A stretch of 7,666 nt of DNA from an uncultured Collinsella sp. (GTDB lineage Bacteria; Actinomycetota; Coriobacteriia; Coriobacteriales; Coriobacteriaceae): NCBI GenBank assembly GCA_958445895.1, contig CAUCTV010000057.1:1-7666 (forward strand). Direction: 5' to 3'. Position numbers and translations under genes: made by a program. Of this stretch, positions 1 to 6,563 are shown piece after piece. How positions within the stretch are numbered: position 1 is the first letter of the stretch; each line of letters opens with the position of its first letter. The notes under the pieces are model-generated. The model had not been told where the DNA came from. It saw only the letters and a program-made list of their open reading frames with translations, and did not search any database.

Positions 1-686
1 CCTGCCGTTTTATCGAGGAAGGCGCTGCCGTCACCGTATTTGGCTCGCGCCAGGAAACTGCCGACGCAGCCGTTGAGAAGCTGGCGGCCGCCTATCCCGA
101 GGCCAAGGTCTGGGGCCGCTCCTGCGACCTCACCTCGCTCGAGGCCGTAACCGAGGCCTTTACCCAAGCTGCCACCGATATGGGCGGCCTGGACACGGTC
201 GTCAACAATGCCGGCATCTCCCAGCGCTCGCCCCTTTTGGACTACACTGCCGAGGAGTTTGCAAAGGTCATGGACCTCAATGTCGTCGCCGTCTTTAATG
301 GCCACCAGGCTGCCGCCAAGATCATGACCGAGGCCGGCCACGGCGGCACCATCACCACCACGAGCTCGATGGTCGCCAAGTACGGCCAGCCCTCCGGCGT
401 CGGTTACCCCACGTCCAAATTTGCCGTCAACGGCATGGTCCAGTCGCTCTCGCGCGAGCTCGCCCCCATGGGCATTCGCGTCAACGCCGTCGCCCCCGGT
501 GTGACCAAGACCGATATGGTCGCCAACCTGCCCGAAGAGGTCATCAAGCCCATCATCGCCACCATTCCGCTGGGCCGCATGGGCGAGCCCGAGGATGTCG
601 CCAACGCCTTTGTTTTCCTGGCGAGCGACATGTCCTCCTATGTCACGGGCGCCGTGCTCCCCGTCGACGGAGCCGCCCGCTCCTAA
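1..686 (+). CDS. SDR-family NAD(P)-dependent oxidoreductase, BaiA-like, 5' truncated
   Basis: This is the C-terminal 227 residues of a classical short-chain dehydrogenase; the first full codon is at 3 and the stop is TAA 684-686. The window edge removes the start and the glycine-rich TGxxxGxG cofactor loop. Visible family marks are NNAG at 204-215, the catalytic Ser codon at 366, Tyr at 405 and Lys at 417 (YPTSK), then a PG motif and a C-terminal VDGAARS. Several stretches match my memory of the bile-acid 3-alpha-hydroxysteroid dehydrogenase BaiA: FG after the second strand, YPE, DLTS, VFNG, SGVGYP, APGV..TDM and VDGA.R. BaiA has Glu after FG, which favours NAD; this protein has Ser-Arg (FGSR), which suggests NADP(H). 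Membership of the SDR family is certain. A bile-acid or other steroid substrate is inference; a FabG-like ketoacyl reductase or sugar dehydrogenase is the alternative. A hairpin terminator follows 45 bp after the stop. Confidence 0.93.
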   Translation, partial: CRFIEEGAAVTVFGSRQETADAAVEKLAAAYPEAKVWGRSCDLTSLEAVTEAFTQAATDMGGLDTVVNNAGISQRSPLLDYTAEEFAKVMDLNVVAVFNGHQAAAKIMTEAGHGGTITTTSSMVAKYGQPSGVGYPTSKFAVNGMVQSLSRELAPMGIRVNAVAPGVTKTDMVANLPEEVIKPIIATIPLGRMGEPEDVANAFVFLASDMSSYVTGAVLPVDGAARS

Positions 687-731
687 GGAGCCACAAGCTT
701 TGGCTTCAAGCTTCAACATAGCTCAACCAAA

Positions 732-770
732 AAGGCGCGCCGTCTGAATCAACTGCAGACAGCGCGCCTT
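732..770. terminator. Intrinsic terminator between convergent genes
   Basis: The left arm AAGGCGCGC (732-740) plus GTCTG (742-746) pairs with CAGAC (756-760) plus GCGCGCCTT (762-770). There is one C/A mismatch and a 9-nt loop. On the minus strand the stem runs into five T (complement of 729-733), so it fits best as the end of the antiporter transcript. On the plus strand only a poor pyrimidine stretch follows, so termination of the dehydrogenase transcript would be weaker. Confidence 0.8.
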
Positions 771-785
771 CTCCTGTTATGAAAG

Positions 786-955
786 GGAAACTATGTCCCA
801 GTATTTCGGATCAGAACGGGGCACGGTTTCCCCCAGGACCTCCTTGCGGAAACTGCATCCCACTCTGAGCGCCCATTCCGGGACACAGCTTCCCAACGGC
901 CCCCGTTTCGGAAACCACATCCCGTTCCGAGCCTTCAAAGCGGGACGCGGCTTCC
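786..955. repeat. Three 46-bp palindromic repeats at 62-bp period
   Basis: The copies lie at 786-831, 848-893 and 910-955, separated by two 16-bp spacers of unrelated sequence. Each has a left arm GGAAACNNNNTCCC (14 nt), an 18-nt centre, and a right arm of the type GGGRCRCRGYTTCC. Copies 2 and 3 agree at 33 of 46 positions. Arm position 7 pairs as T-G, T-A and C-G in the three copies, and position 9 as T-A in copy 1 and C-G in copy 3, so pairing is kept while bases change. The array lies between the antiporter stop and the terminator, so it would be transcribed in that gene's 3' untranslated region. It looks like a REP/BIME-type intergenic repeat. No gene is seen in 771-970. Confidence 0.8.
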
Positions 956-970
956 CCGAGAAAGTATCGA

Positions 971-2533
971 CTACTTACCGTCGTCGTCTTCGGCTTCTTC
1001 GCGCGCATAGAGCTCCAGCATGCGACGGCGGTATTCGCGCACAGCGAGCTTGGCGCGCTCCAGGCGGCGGCGCTCACGCGGAGTCAGCTCGGACGGGTCG
1101 ACCTCGTCTCCATAGGTCTTATCGGCAAGCAGGTGCGCCGCGTCCACGATGCGGGCATCGATGTGGCCGCTCGCTGCCTCGGCGGAAAGACGCTCGGCAA
1201 TCGTATCGAGCGTAGGCAGGCCCTCGAATACGCGACCATGGCCATGCGAGGTCAGCAGCTCGTGCTCGCGCGCGAGCAAGCTCGCTAGGTCGTGGTGGGC
1301 GCGCAAGATGTCGAGCGCATCGGATGGATGCTCGGCAACCTCTGCCACGGCGGCGACCGGTGCGGCATCCACCACGCGGTAGAAGAGCTGCGCGAGCAAT
1401 GGCATCAAGAACACCGTGATGGCGCCGGCGGCAACCATAACCGACGCGATGTCTTGCGACAGCGCGCCCGCGTTGACGGCAACGCTCGTCACGGCAACGA
1501 TGATCGGCAGCGCCGTGGTGCAGTACAGGGCCACGGTAATGCGACCATACGCCGACACATCGCGCGTCGCAGGACAAATGCTCATGGAAATAAGAATGGG
1601 CACGGCACGAATAATCAACAACGCCACGATAAAGCCCGCGAGCAAGCCCGGGCGCGACGCCACGGCCGTCAGGTCGATCTTTGCGCCCGACACGGTAAAG
1701 AACACCGGAATCAAAAAACCGTAGGCCAGACCGTCGAGCTTGGTCTCGAGCGTATGGTTGCCCTCGGGGATGATATAGCGCAGGACAAAGCCAGCGGCAA
1801 AAGAACCCAACACGATGTCGAGATCAAAGACAGCCGAGAATGCCACGAGCGTGACCAGGATGAGCACCGTCAGGCGCACGAAGGTCTGCGACGTGGTATC
1901 GGCGCGCTCCTCAACAAATGCAAAGAAGCGGCTGCCGACGCGCTTGGAGCGGCTCGGGACCACGGCCAGCAACACGCAAACCACCGCAAACAAGCCAAGG
2001 ATAACGAGCGTTTGGATGCCAGTGCGGGCAGACAACAGCACCGACATGGCGAGCACGGGACCGAGCTCGCCCCAAGTGCCATACGCGAGAATCGAGTCGC
2101 CCACGCGCGTGCCGGTGAGCGAGCGCTCACGCATGATGGGCACAAGCGTACCGAGCGCCGTCGAAGTGAGGGCAAGCGTCACGGCGATACCGTCGAAATG
2201 ACTGACTGAGAACCACGGGGTAAAGCGCACGGCAAGCCAGGCGATACCAAACGTGACGACCCACGTCGCCAAGCCGTAGCGCCCCTCGACGCCCGTGATG
2301 CTCTTGGGGTCGATCTCAAAGCCGGCAAGCAGGAACAAAAAGGCCAGGCCCAGCTCGGACACAAGCGAGACCTCGGCATCTACATGGATGACGCCGAGCA
2401 TATGGGGTCCCAGCACCGCGCCGAGCACGAGCAAAAAGACCGTCTCGGGAACAGGTTTTCCGGGAATCGCCGAGGCGATGAAGGGACTCGCAAAGGCCAC
2501 GAGTGCGATGATGGCGAGCGAAACGAATGCCAT
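971..2533 (-). CDS. Cation:proton antiporter, CPA2/Kef-like, with charged C-terminal tail
   Basis: The gene encodes a 520-residue inner-membrane protein of the sodium/proton exchanger fold (Pfam Na_H_Exchanger), expected to exchange H+ for Na+ or K+. Residues 1-388 are a run of hydrophobic helices with the family's early ETVFLLVLGAVLGP and ELGLAFLFLLAGFEID segments. At residues 155-160 the sequence GELGPV sits where Kef-type proteins carry QD, so Glu156 probably replaces the ion-binding Asp. Residues 389-520 form a soluble, helical, strongly charged tail ending in EEAEDDDGK. It shows no glycine-rich nucleotide-binding loop, so it is not a TrkA-N/RCK domain. The ATG at 2531-2533 is supported by an upstream GAGAAAGG with a 6-nt gap. 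The stop is TAG 971-973. The gene is divergent from purL. The transported ion cannot be told from sequence. Confidence 0.9.
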   Translation of the reverse strand: MAFVSLAIIALVAFASPFIASAIPGKPVPETVFLLVLGAVLGPHMLGVIHVDAEVSLVSELGLAFLFLLAGFEIDPKSITGVEGRYGLATWVVTFGIAWLAVRFTPWFSVSHFDGIAVTLALTSTALGTLVPIMRERSLTGTRVGDSILAYGTWGELGPVLAMSVLLSARTGIQTLVILGLFAVVCVLLAVVPSRSKRVGSRFFAFVEERADTTSQTFVRLTVLILVTLVAFSAVFDLDIVLGSFAAGFVLRYIIPEGNHTLETKLDGLAYGFLIPVFFTVSGAKIDLTAVASRPGLLAGFIVALLIIRAVPILISMSICPATRDVSAYGRITVALYCTTALPIIVAVTSVAVNAGALSQDIASVMVAAGAITVFLMPLLAQLFYRVVDAAPVAAVAEVAEHPSDALDILRAHHDLASLLAREHELLTSHGHGRVFEGLPTLDTIAERLSAEAASGHIDARIVDAAHLLADKTYGDEVDPSELTPRERRRLERAKLAVREYRRRMLELYAREEAEDDDGK

Positions 2534-2539
2534 GTGATG

Positions 2540-2547
2540 CCTTTCTC
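2540..2547 (-). promoter_or_regulatory. Ribosome binding site of the antiporter gene
   Basis: On the minus strand GAGAAAGG stands 6 nt before the ATG at 2533. It fits a Shine-Dalgarno site and fixes this start. Confidence 0.7.
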
Positions 2548-2560
2548 TTGTTTGAGCCCC

Positions 2561-2569
2561 ACTGTAGCA
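2561..2569 (-). promoter_or_regulatory. Possible extended -10 promoter for the antiporter gene
   Basis: Minus-strand TGCTACAGT matches the extended -10 pattern TGn followed by a TATAAT-like hexamer (4 of 6). A TTGAGG lies at 2580-2585 but is only 13 nt away, too close for a normal -35. Transcription from here would give a leader of about 20 nt holding the ribosome binding site. Confidence 0.4.
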
Positions 2570-2602
2570 CCCTCGCCGTCCTCAACGCGCCGCGAGCTGT
2601 CG

Positions 2603-2608
2603 TATCAT
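2603..2608 (+). promoter_or_regulatory. Possible -10 element for purL
   Basis: TATCAT differs from TATAAT at one base and lies 115 nt before the purL ATG. No convincing -35 is seen 16-18 nt upstream. A start about 7 nt after it would place the RNA 5' end at the stem described at 2614-2663. Confidence 0.35.
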
Positions 2609-2613
2609 AGTGA

Positions 2614-2663
2614 GGTTTACAAACATGTGGCTCAAGGCGACCGCGAGGCTTGCCCCGTAAACC
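2614..2663 (+). promoter_or_regulatory. Inverted-repeat structure in the purL leader
   Basis: GGTTTAC (2614-2620) pairs perfectly with GTAAACC (2657-2663). Inside, GGC-AAG (2629-2636, with a two-base TC bulge) can pair with CTTGCC (2649-2654). The left arm also contains the small palindrome GTTTACAAAC (2616-2625). It could be an RNA leader fold or an operator for a purine-responsive regulator. It has no T-run and no recognisable purine riboswitch core or PurR box, so its function is unknown. Confidence 0.35.
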
Positions 2664-2701
2664 GACCGCTGCCGCATACCGCACCGTACGCCCAACCGAT
2701 C

Positions 2702-2708
2702 AGGAAGG
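2702..2708 (+). promoter_or_regulatory. Ribosome binding site of purL
   Basis: AGGAAGG lies 9 nt before the ATG at 2718. A second AGGA at 2710-2713 is too close to the start to be the main site. Confidence 0.75.
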
Positions 2709-2717
2709 CAGGAACCA

Positions 2718-5700
2718 ATGGTCTCTCGTATCTACGTGGAGAAGAAACCCGGGTTCGACGTCGAGGCTCAGCAGCTCAAGGGCGAGCTGACCGAAATTCT
2801 CGGCATCAAGGGCATCGAGGCCCTGAGGATCATCAACCGCTACGACGTCGAGGGCATCGACGAGGAGCTTTTCCGCTCCTGCGTGCCGACCGTCTTTAGC
2901 GAGCCCCAGGTCGATGTGACCTACGACGAGCTCCCCGCAAGCGATGACGCCGTCTTTGCCGTCGAATTCCTGCCTGGCCAGTTTGACCAGCGCGCCGACT
3001 CCGCCAGCGAGTGCGTGCAGCTCATCAGCCAGGGCGAGCGCCCCGCCGTGCGCTCCGCCAAGGTCTATATGATCTCGGGCGCTCTGGACGAGGCCGCCAT
3101 TGATGCCATCAAGCACTACGTGGTGAACCCCGTCGAGGCGCGTATCGCCTCGCTCGACCTGCCCGAGACGCTGTACATGGAGACCCCCGAGCCCCAGCCC
3201 GTCGAGGTGCTCGACGGTTTCCGCGAGCTCGACGAAGCCGGCCTTGCCGCCTTTATTTCCGAGCGCGGCCTTGCCATGGACGAGGCGGACATCGCCTTCT
3301 GCCAGCAGTACTTCCGCGATGAGGATCGCGACCCCACCATCACCGAGATCCGCGTGATCGACACCTACTGGTCCGATCACTGCCGCCACACCACCTTCGG
3401 CACCGTCCTGGACGACGTGACGATCGACGACGCCGTGGTGCAGCAGGCCTTCGACCGCTACATGGAGATGCGCCACGAACTCGGCCGCGACGCCAAGCCC
3501 GTCTGCCTCATGGACATGGGCACCATCGGCGCTAAGTACCTTAAGAAGACCGGCGTCATGACCGATGTCGACGAGTCCGAGGAGATCAACGCCTGCACCG
3601 TCAAGGTGAAGGTCGATGTCGACGGCGAGGACCAGGACTGGCTGTTCCTCTTTAAGAACGAGACCCACAACCACCCGACCGAGATCGAGCCCTTCGGCGG
3701 TGCCGCCACCTGCGTGGGCGGCGCCATCCGCGACCCGCTCTCGGGCCGCAGCTACGTGTACCAGGCCATGCGCGTCACCGGCGCCGGCGACCCCACCGTC
3801 CCGGTCTCCGAGACGCTCGAGGGCAAGCTGCCGCAGCGCAAGCTCGTGACCACTGCCGCCGCCGGCTACTCCAGCTACGGCAACCAGATCGGCCTTGCCA
3901 CCGGTCAGGTCAACGAGCTCTATCACCCCGGCTACGTGGCCAAGCGCATGGAGGTTGGCGCCGTCGTGGGCGCTACCCCGGCAAACCACGTTCGTCGCGA
4001 GTGCCCCGCCCCCACCGACAAGATCATCCTGCTGGGCGGCCGCACTGGCCGTGACGGCATCGGTGGCGCCACCGGCTCCTCCAAGACCCAGAACACCGAG
4101 TCCATCGAGACCTCGGGCGCCGAGGTCCAGAAGGGCAACGCCCCGGTCGAGCGCAAGCTGCAGCGCCTGTTCCGCCGCGGCGATGCCTGCCGTCTGATCA
4201 AGCGATGCAACGACTTTGGCGCCGGCGGTGTCTCGGTCGCCGTGGGTGAGCTTGCCGACGGCCTGTATGTCGACCTTGATACCGTGACCAAGAAGTACGA
4301 CGGCTTGGACGGCACCGAGCTCGCTATCTCTGAGTCCCAGGAGCGCATGGCCTGCGCCGTCGCCGACGGTGACGTCGAGGAGTTCATGGGCTACGCCGCC
4401 GAGGAGAACCTGGAGGCGACCGTTATCGCCGAGGTTACCGCCGAGCCGCGCATGCGCATGGCCTGGAACGGCGTCGCCATCGTCGATCTGTCCCGCGAGT
4501 TCCTCAACTCCAACGGTGCGCCCAAGCACCAGGTCGCCCACGTCTGCGCCCGCAGTGTGTGGCAGCCCAGCTGGGCCGGTACCACGCTCGCCGAGCGCAT
4601 GACCTCGCTCGTCACCGACCTCAACGTCGCTTCCAACAAGGGCCTTTCCGAGCGCTTCGACTCCACCATCGGCGCCGCGACCGTGCTCATGCCCTTTGGC
4701 GGCAAGACGCAGCTCACCCCGAGCTCGGCCATGGTTGCCAAGTTCCCCGTGGACGGCGAGACCACCACGGCGAGCGCTATGGCATGGGGCTTCAACCCCT
4801 ACCTGATGGAGGCCGACCAGTTTGCGGGCGCCTACCTGTCCGTGGTTGAGTCCATCGCCAAGCTCGTGGCTGCCGGCTTTGAGCACAAGCGTGCCTATCT
4901 CTCCTTCCAGGAGTACTTCGAGCGTCTGCGCACCGAGGCCGAGCGCTGGGGCAAGCCCATGGCAGCCGTCCTGGGCGCCCTTATGGCCCAAGTCGATCTG
5001 GGTGCCGGTGCCATCGGCGGCAAGGACTCTATGAGCGGCTCGTTTGAGGACGAGGCCGGTGAGCTCAACGTTCCGCCGACCCTGATCAGCTTCGCTGTGG
5101 CCGTGGGCAAGGCCGCCCGTGCCGTCTCGCCCGAGTTCAAGGGTCTGACGCATCGCGTCGTGCGCATCGCCCCCGCCACCTATGGTGAGGACTACCGCCC
5201 CGACGCTCAGCAGCTGCTCGCCGCGTTTGACGCCGTCGAGGCGCTCACCGCCAACGGCGACGCCCTGGCCGTCTCCACGCCCGGCTACGGCTGCGGCGTC
5301 GAGAGCCTCTTTAAGATGTGCGTCGGCAACCAGATCGGCATCGAGCTTGCCGAGGACGTGGACGTGGAGAGCCTCTTCACCCCGCTCTACGGCAGCTTTA
5401 TCGTCGAGCTCGCCGAGGACGCCGAGCTGCCCGAGGTCGCCGACGGCGTTGTCGTCGAGCCCCTGGGTACCACCGTCGAGGGCTATGTCATCGACACCGG
5501 CTCCGAAGTCATCGAGCTCGCTGAGCTCCAGGAGGCCTGGGAGAGCGGCATCGAGGGCGTCTTCGCCTACCGCAGCACCGGCGAGACCGCCGAGGTCGAG
5601 ACCATCGACTTCCGCGCCAAGGATATCCACGTGTACGGCGGCGCCAAGATCGCCCGCCCGCGCGTAATCATCCCCGTGTTCCCCGGCAACAACTGCGAGT

Positions 5701-6464
5701 ACGACAGCGCCCGCGCCTTCCGTGCCGCCGGTGCCGAGGCCGACACCTTCGTGATCAACAACCTCACGCCCGAGGCCGTCGCCGAGAGCACCCACGAGCT
5801 CGCCCGCCGCATCCGTGCAAGCCAGATCGTCATGATCCCCGGTGGCTTCTCGGGCGGTGACGAGCCCGATGGCTCCGCCAAGTTCATCACGGCGTTCTTC
5901 CGCGCTCCCGAGGTCACCGAGGCAGTCCGCGACCTGCTCAAGGCCCGCGACGGCCTGATGCTGGGCATCTGCAACGGCTTCCAGGCTCTGGTCAAGCTCG
6001 GCCTGGTGCCCTACGGCGACATCGTCGACGCCACGCCCGATGCGCCCACGCTGACGTTCAACACCATCGGTCGCCATCAGAGCCGCCTGGTGCGCACCCG
6101 CATCTCGTCCAACCTGTCCCCGTGGCTGTCGCAGTGCAGCCTCGACGACCCCTACACCGTCGCCATCAGCCACGGCGAGGGCCGCTTTGTCGCCAACGAC
6201 GAGGTGCTCGCCCAGCTGATCGCCAACGGCCAGGTCGCCACGCAGTACGTGGGCGAGGACGGCAAGCCGAGCATGGACCTTTCCATCAACCCCAACGGCT
6301 CCGCACTTGCCATCGAGGGCATCACGAGCCCCGACGGCCGCGTCCTGGGCAAGATGGGCCATGCCGAGCGTCGCGGCGACAACCTGTACCGCAACGTGCC
6401 CGAGCATGTCCCCGGCGACAAGTTCATGCCGATCTTTGAGAGCGGCGTAGCCTACTTCGCTTAA
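2718..6464 (+). CDS. purL: Phosphoribosylformylglycinamidine synthase, single-chain
   Basis: The gene is complete (1,248 residues) and encodes the fourth step of de novo purine synthesis: FGAR + glutamine + ATP gives FGAM + glutamate + ADP + phosphate, in the cytosol. An N-terminal PurS-like region and linker (about 1-210) are followed by two AIR-synthase-like halves. The first has HNHPTEIEPFGG from residue 317, GIGGATGSS at 447-455 and DFGAGG at 499-504. The second has GGKDSMSG from 767. The glutaminase domain starts near 975 (RVIIPVFPGNNCEYD). Its nucleophile is Cys1085 in GICNGFQ, and the His1215/Glu1217 pair in GHAER completes the triad. The single chain and length fit the form found in clostridia and related bacteria (TIGR01857 type), not the separate PurS/PurQ/PurL set. 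All key residues are present. The gene has no pur neighbour in the window and ends just before a strong terminator. Confidence 0.98.
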   Translation: MVSRIYVEKKPGFDVEAQQLKGELTEILGIKGIEALRIINRYDVEGIDEELFRSCVPTVFSEPQVDVTYDELPASDDAVFAVEFLPGQFDQRADSASECVQLISQGERPAVRSAKVYMISGALDEAAIDAIKHYVVNPVEARIASLDLPETLYMETPEPQPVEVLDGFRELDEAGLAAFISERGLAMDEADIAFCQQYFRDEDRDPTITEIRVIDTYWSDHCRHTTFGTVLDDVTIDDAVVQQAFDRYMEMRHELGRDAKPVCLMDMGTIGAKYLKKTGVMTDVDESEEINACTVKVKVDVDGEDQDWLFLFKNETHNHPTEIEPFGGAATCVGGAIRDPLSGRSYVYQAMRVTGAGDPTVPVSETLEGKLPQRKLVTTAAAGYSSYGNQIGLATGQVNELYHPGYVAKRMEVGAVVGATPANHVRRECPAPTDKIILLGGRTGRDGIGGATGSSKTQNTESIETSGAEVQKGNAPVERKLQRLFRRGDACRLIKRCNDFGAGGVSVAVGELADGLYVDLDTVTKKYDGLDGTELAISESQERMACAVADGDVEEFMGYAAEENLEATVIAEVTAEPRMRMAWNGVAIVDLSREFLNSNGAPKHQVAHVCARSVWQPSWAGTTLAERMTSLVTDLNVASNKGLSERFDSTIGAATVLMPFGGKTQLTPSSAMVAKFPVDGETTTASAMAWGFNPYLMEADQFAGAYLSVVESIAKLVAAGFEHKRAYLSFQEYFERLRTEAERWGKPMAAVLGALMAQVDLGAGAIGGKDSMSGSFEDEAGELNVPPTLISFAVAVGKAARAVSPEFKGLTHRVVRIAPATYGEDYRPDAQQLLAAFDAVEALTANGDALAVSTPGYGCGVESLFKMCVGNQIGIELAEDVDVESLFTPLYGSFIVELAEDAELPEVADGVVVEPLGTTVEGYVIDTGSEVIELAELQEAWESGIEGVFAYRSTGETAEVETIDFRAKDIHVYGGAKIARPRVIIPVFPGNNCEYDSARAFRAAGAEADTFVINNLTPEAVAESTHELARRIRASQIVMIPGGFSGGDEPDGSAKFITAFFRAPEVTEAVRDLLKARDGLMLGICNGFQALVKLGLVPYGDIVDATPDAPTLTFNTIGRHQSRLVRTRISSNLSPWLSQCSLDDPYTVAISHGEGRFVANDEVLAQLIANGQVATQYVGEDGKPSMDLSINPNGSALAIEGITSPDGRVLGKMGHAERRGDNLYRNVPEHVPGDKFMPIFESGVAYFA

Positions 6465-6479
6465 ACCTTTCCCATCGGG

Positions 6480-6485
6480 TACAAT
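6480..6485 (+). promoter_or_regulatory. Possible -10 element upstream of the purL/EamA terminator
   Basis: TACAAT matches TATAAT at five of six bases. TTCGCT at 6456-6461 (3 of 6 against TTGACA, 18-nt spacing) could be a weak -35 overlapping the end of purL. The predicted start near 6492 is just before the terminator hairpin. It is the best-looking promoter element near the EamA gene. Confidence 0.4.
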
Positions 6486-6501
6486 TCCCTCGGGTAACAA
6501 C

Positions 6502-6538
6502 ACCCGCCACCGACACATCCGGTGGCGGGTTCTTTTTT
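6502..6538 (+). terminator. Strong intrinsic terminator after purL
   Basis: A perfect 11-bp stem joins ACCCGCCACCG (6502-6512) to CGGTGGCGGGT (6520-6530) across a 7-nt loop, followed by TCTTTTTT (6531-6538). It works in the plus direction only, as no T-run follows on the other strand. The left arm could instead pair with CGGGT at 6491-6495 (loop 6496-6501), a small competing hairpin. Confidence 0.93.
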
Positions 6539-6551
6539 GCTTCGCGCATAT

Positions 6552-6558
6552 AGGAAGG
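6552..6558 (+). promoter_or_regulatory. Ribosome binding site that fixes the EamA start
   Basis: AGGAAGG lies 5 nt before the ATG at 6564. The in-frame GTG at 6522 is inside the terminator stem and has no such site, so the start is set at 6564. Confidence 0.8.
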
Positions 6559-6563
6559 ACATC

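Noticed and set aside
695..713. Two AAGCTT palindromes 13 bp apart after the dehydrogenase gene
   Set aside because: They are short and have no further structure; chance is sufficient to explain them.
786..955. CRISPR array
   Set aside because: The repeats are long imperfect palindromes that differ from each other, the spacers are only 16 bp, and no cas gene is present.
793..1215. A 140-codon open frame on the plus strand over the palindromes
   Set aside because: It crosses the repeats and the end of the antiporter, its composition is Arg/Ala/Pro-rich, and it has no start signal of its own.
1292..2209. A 305-codon open frame on the plus strand
   Set aside because: It is antisense to the antiporter; the peptide is full of His, Arg, Gln and Gly with no family features.
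2603..2717. Guanine/adenine or other known riboswitch upstream of purL
   Set aside because: The stems do not fit a three-way purine riboswitch junction and there is no terminator or sequestered ribosome binding site.
6522..6563. GTG start at 6522 for the EamA gene
   Set aside because: It lies in the terminator stem and would add 14 non-family residues; ATG 6564 has a well-placed AGGAAGG.
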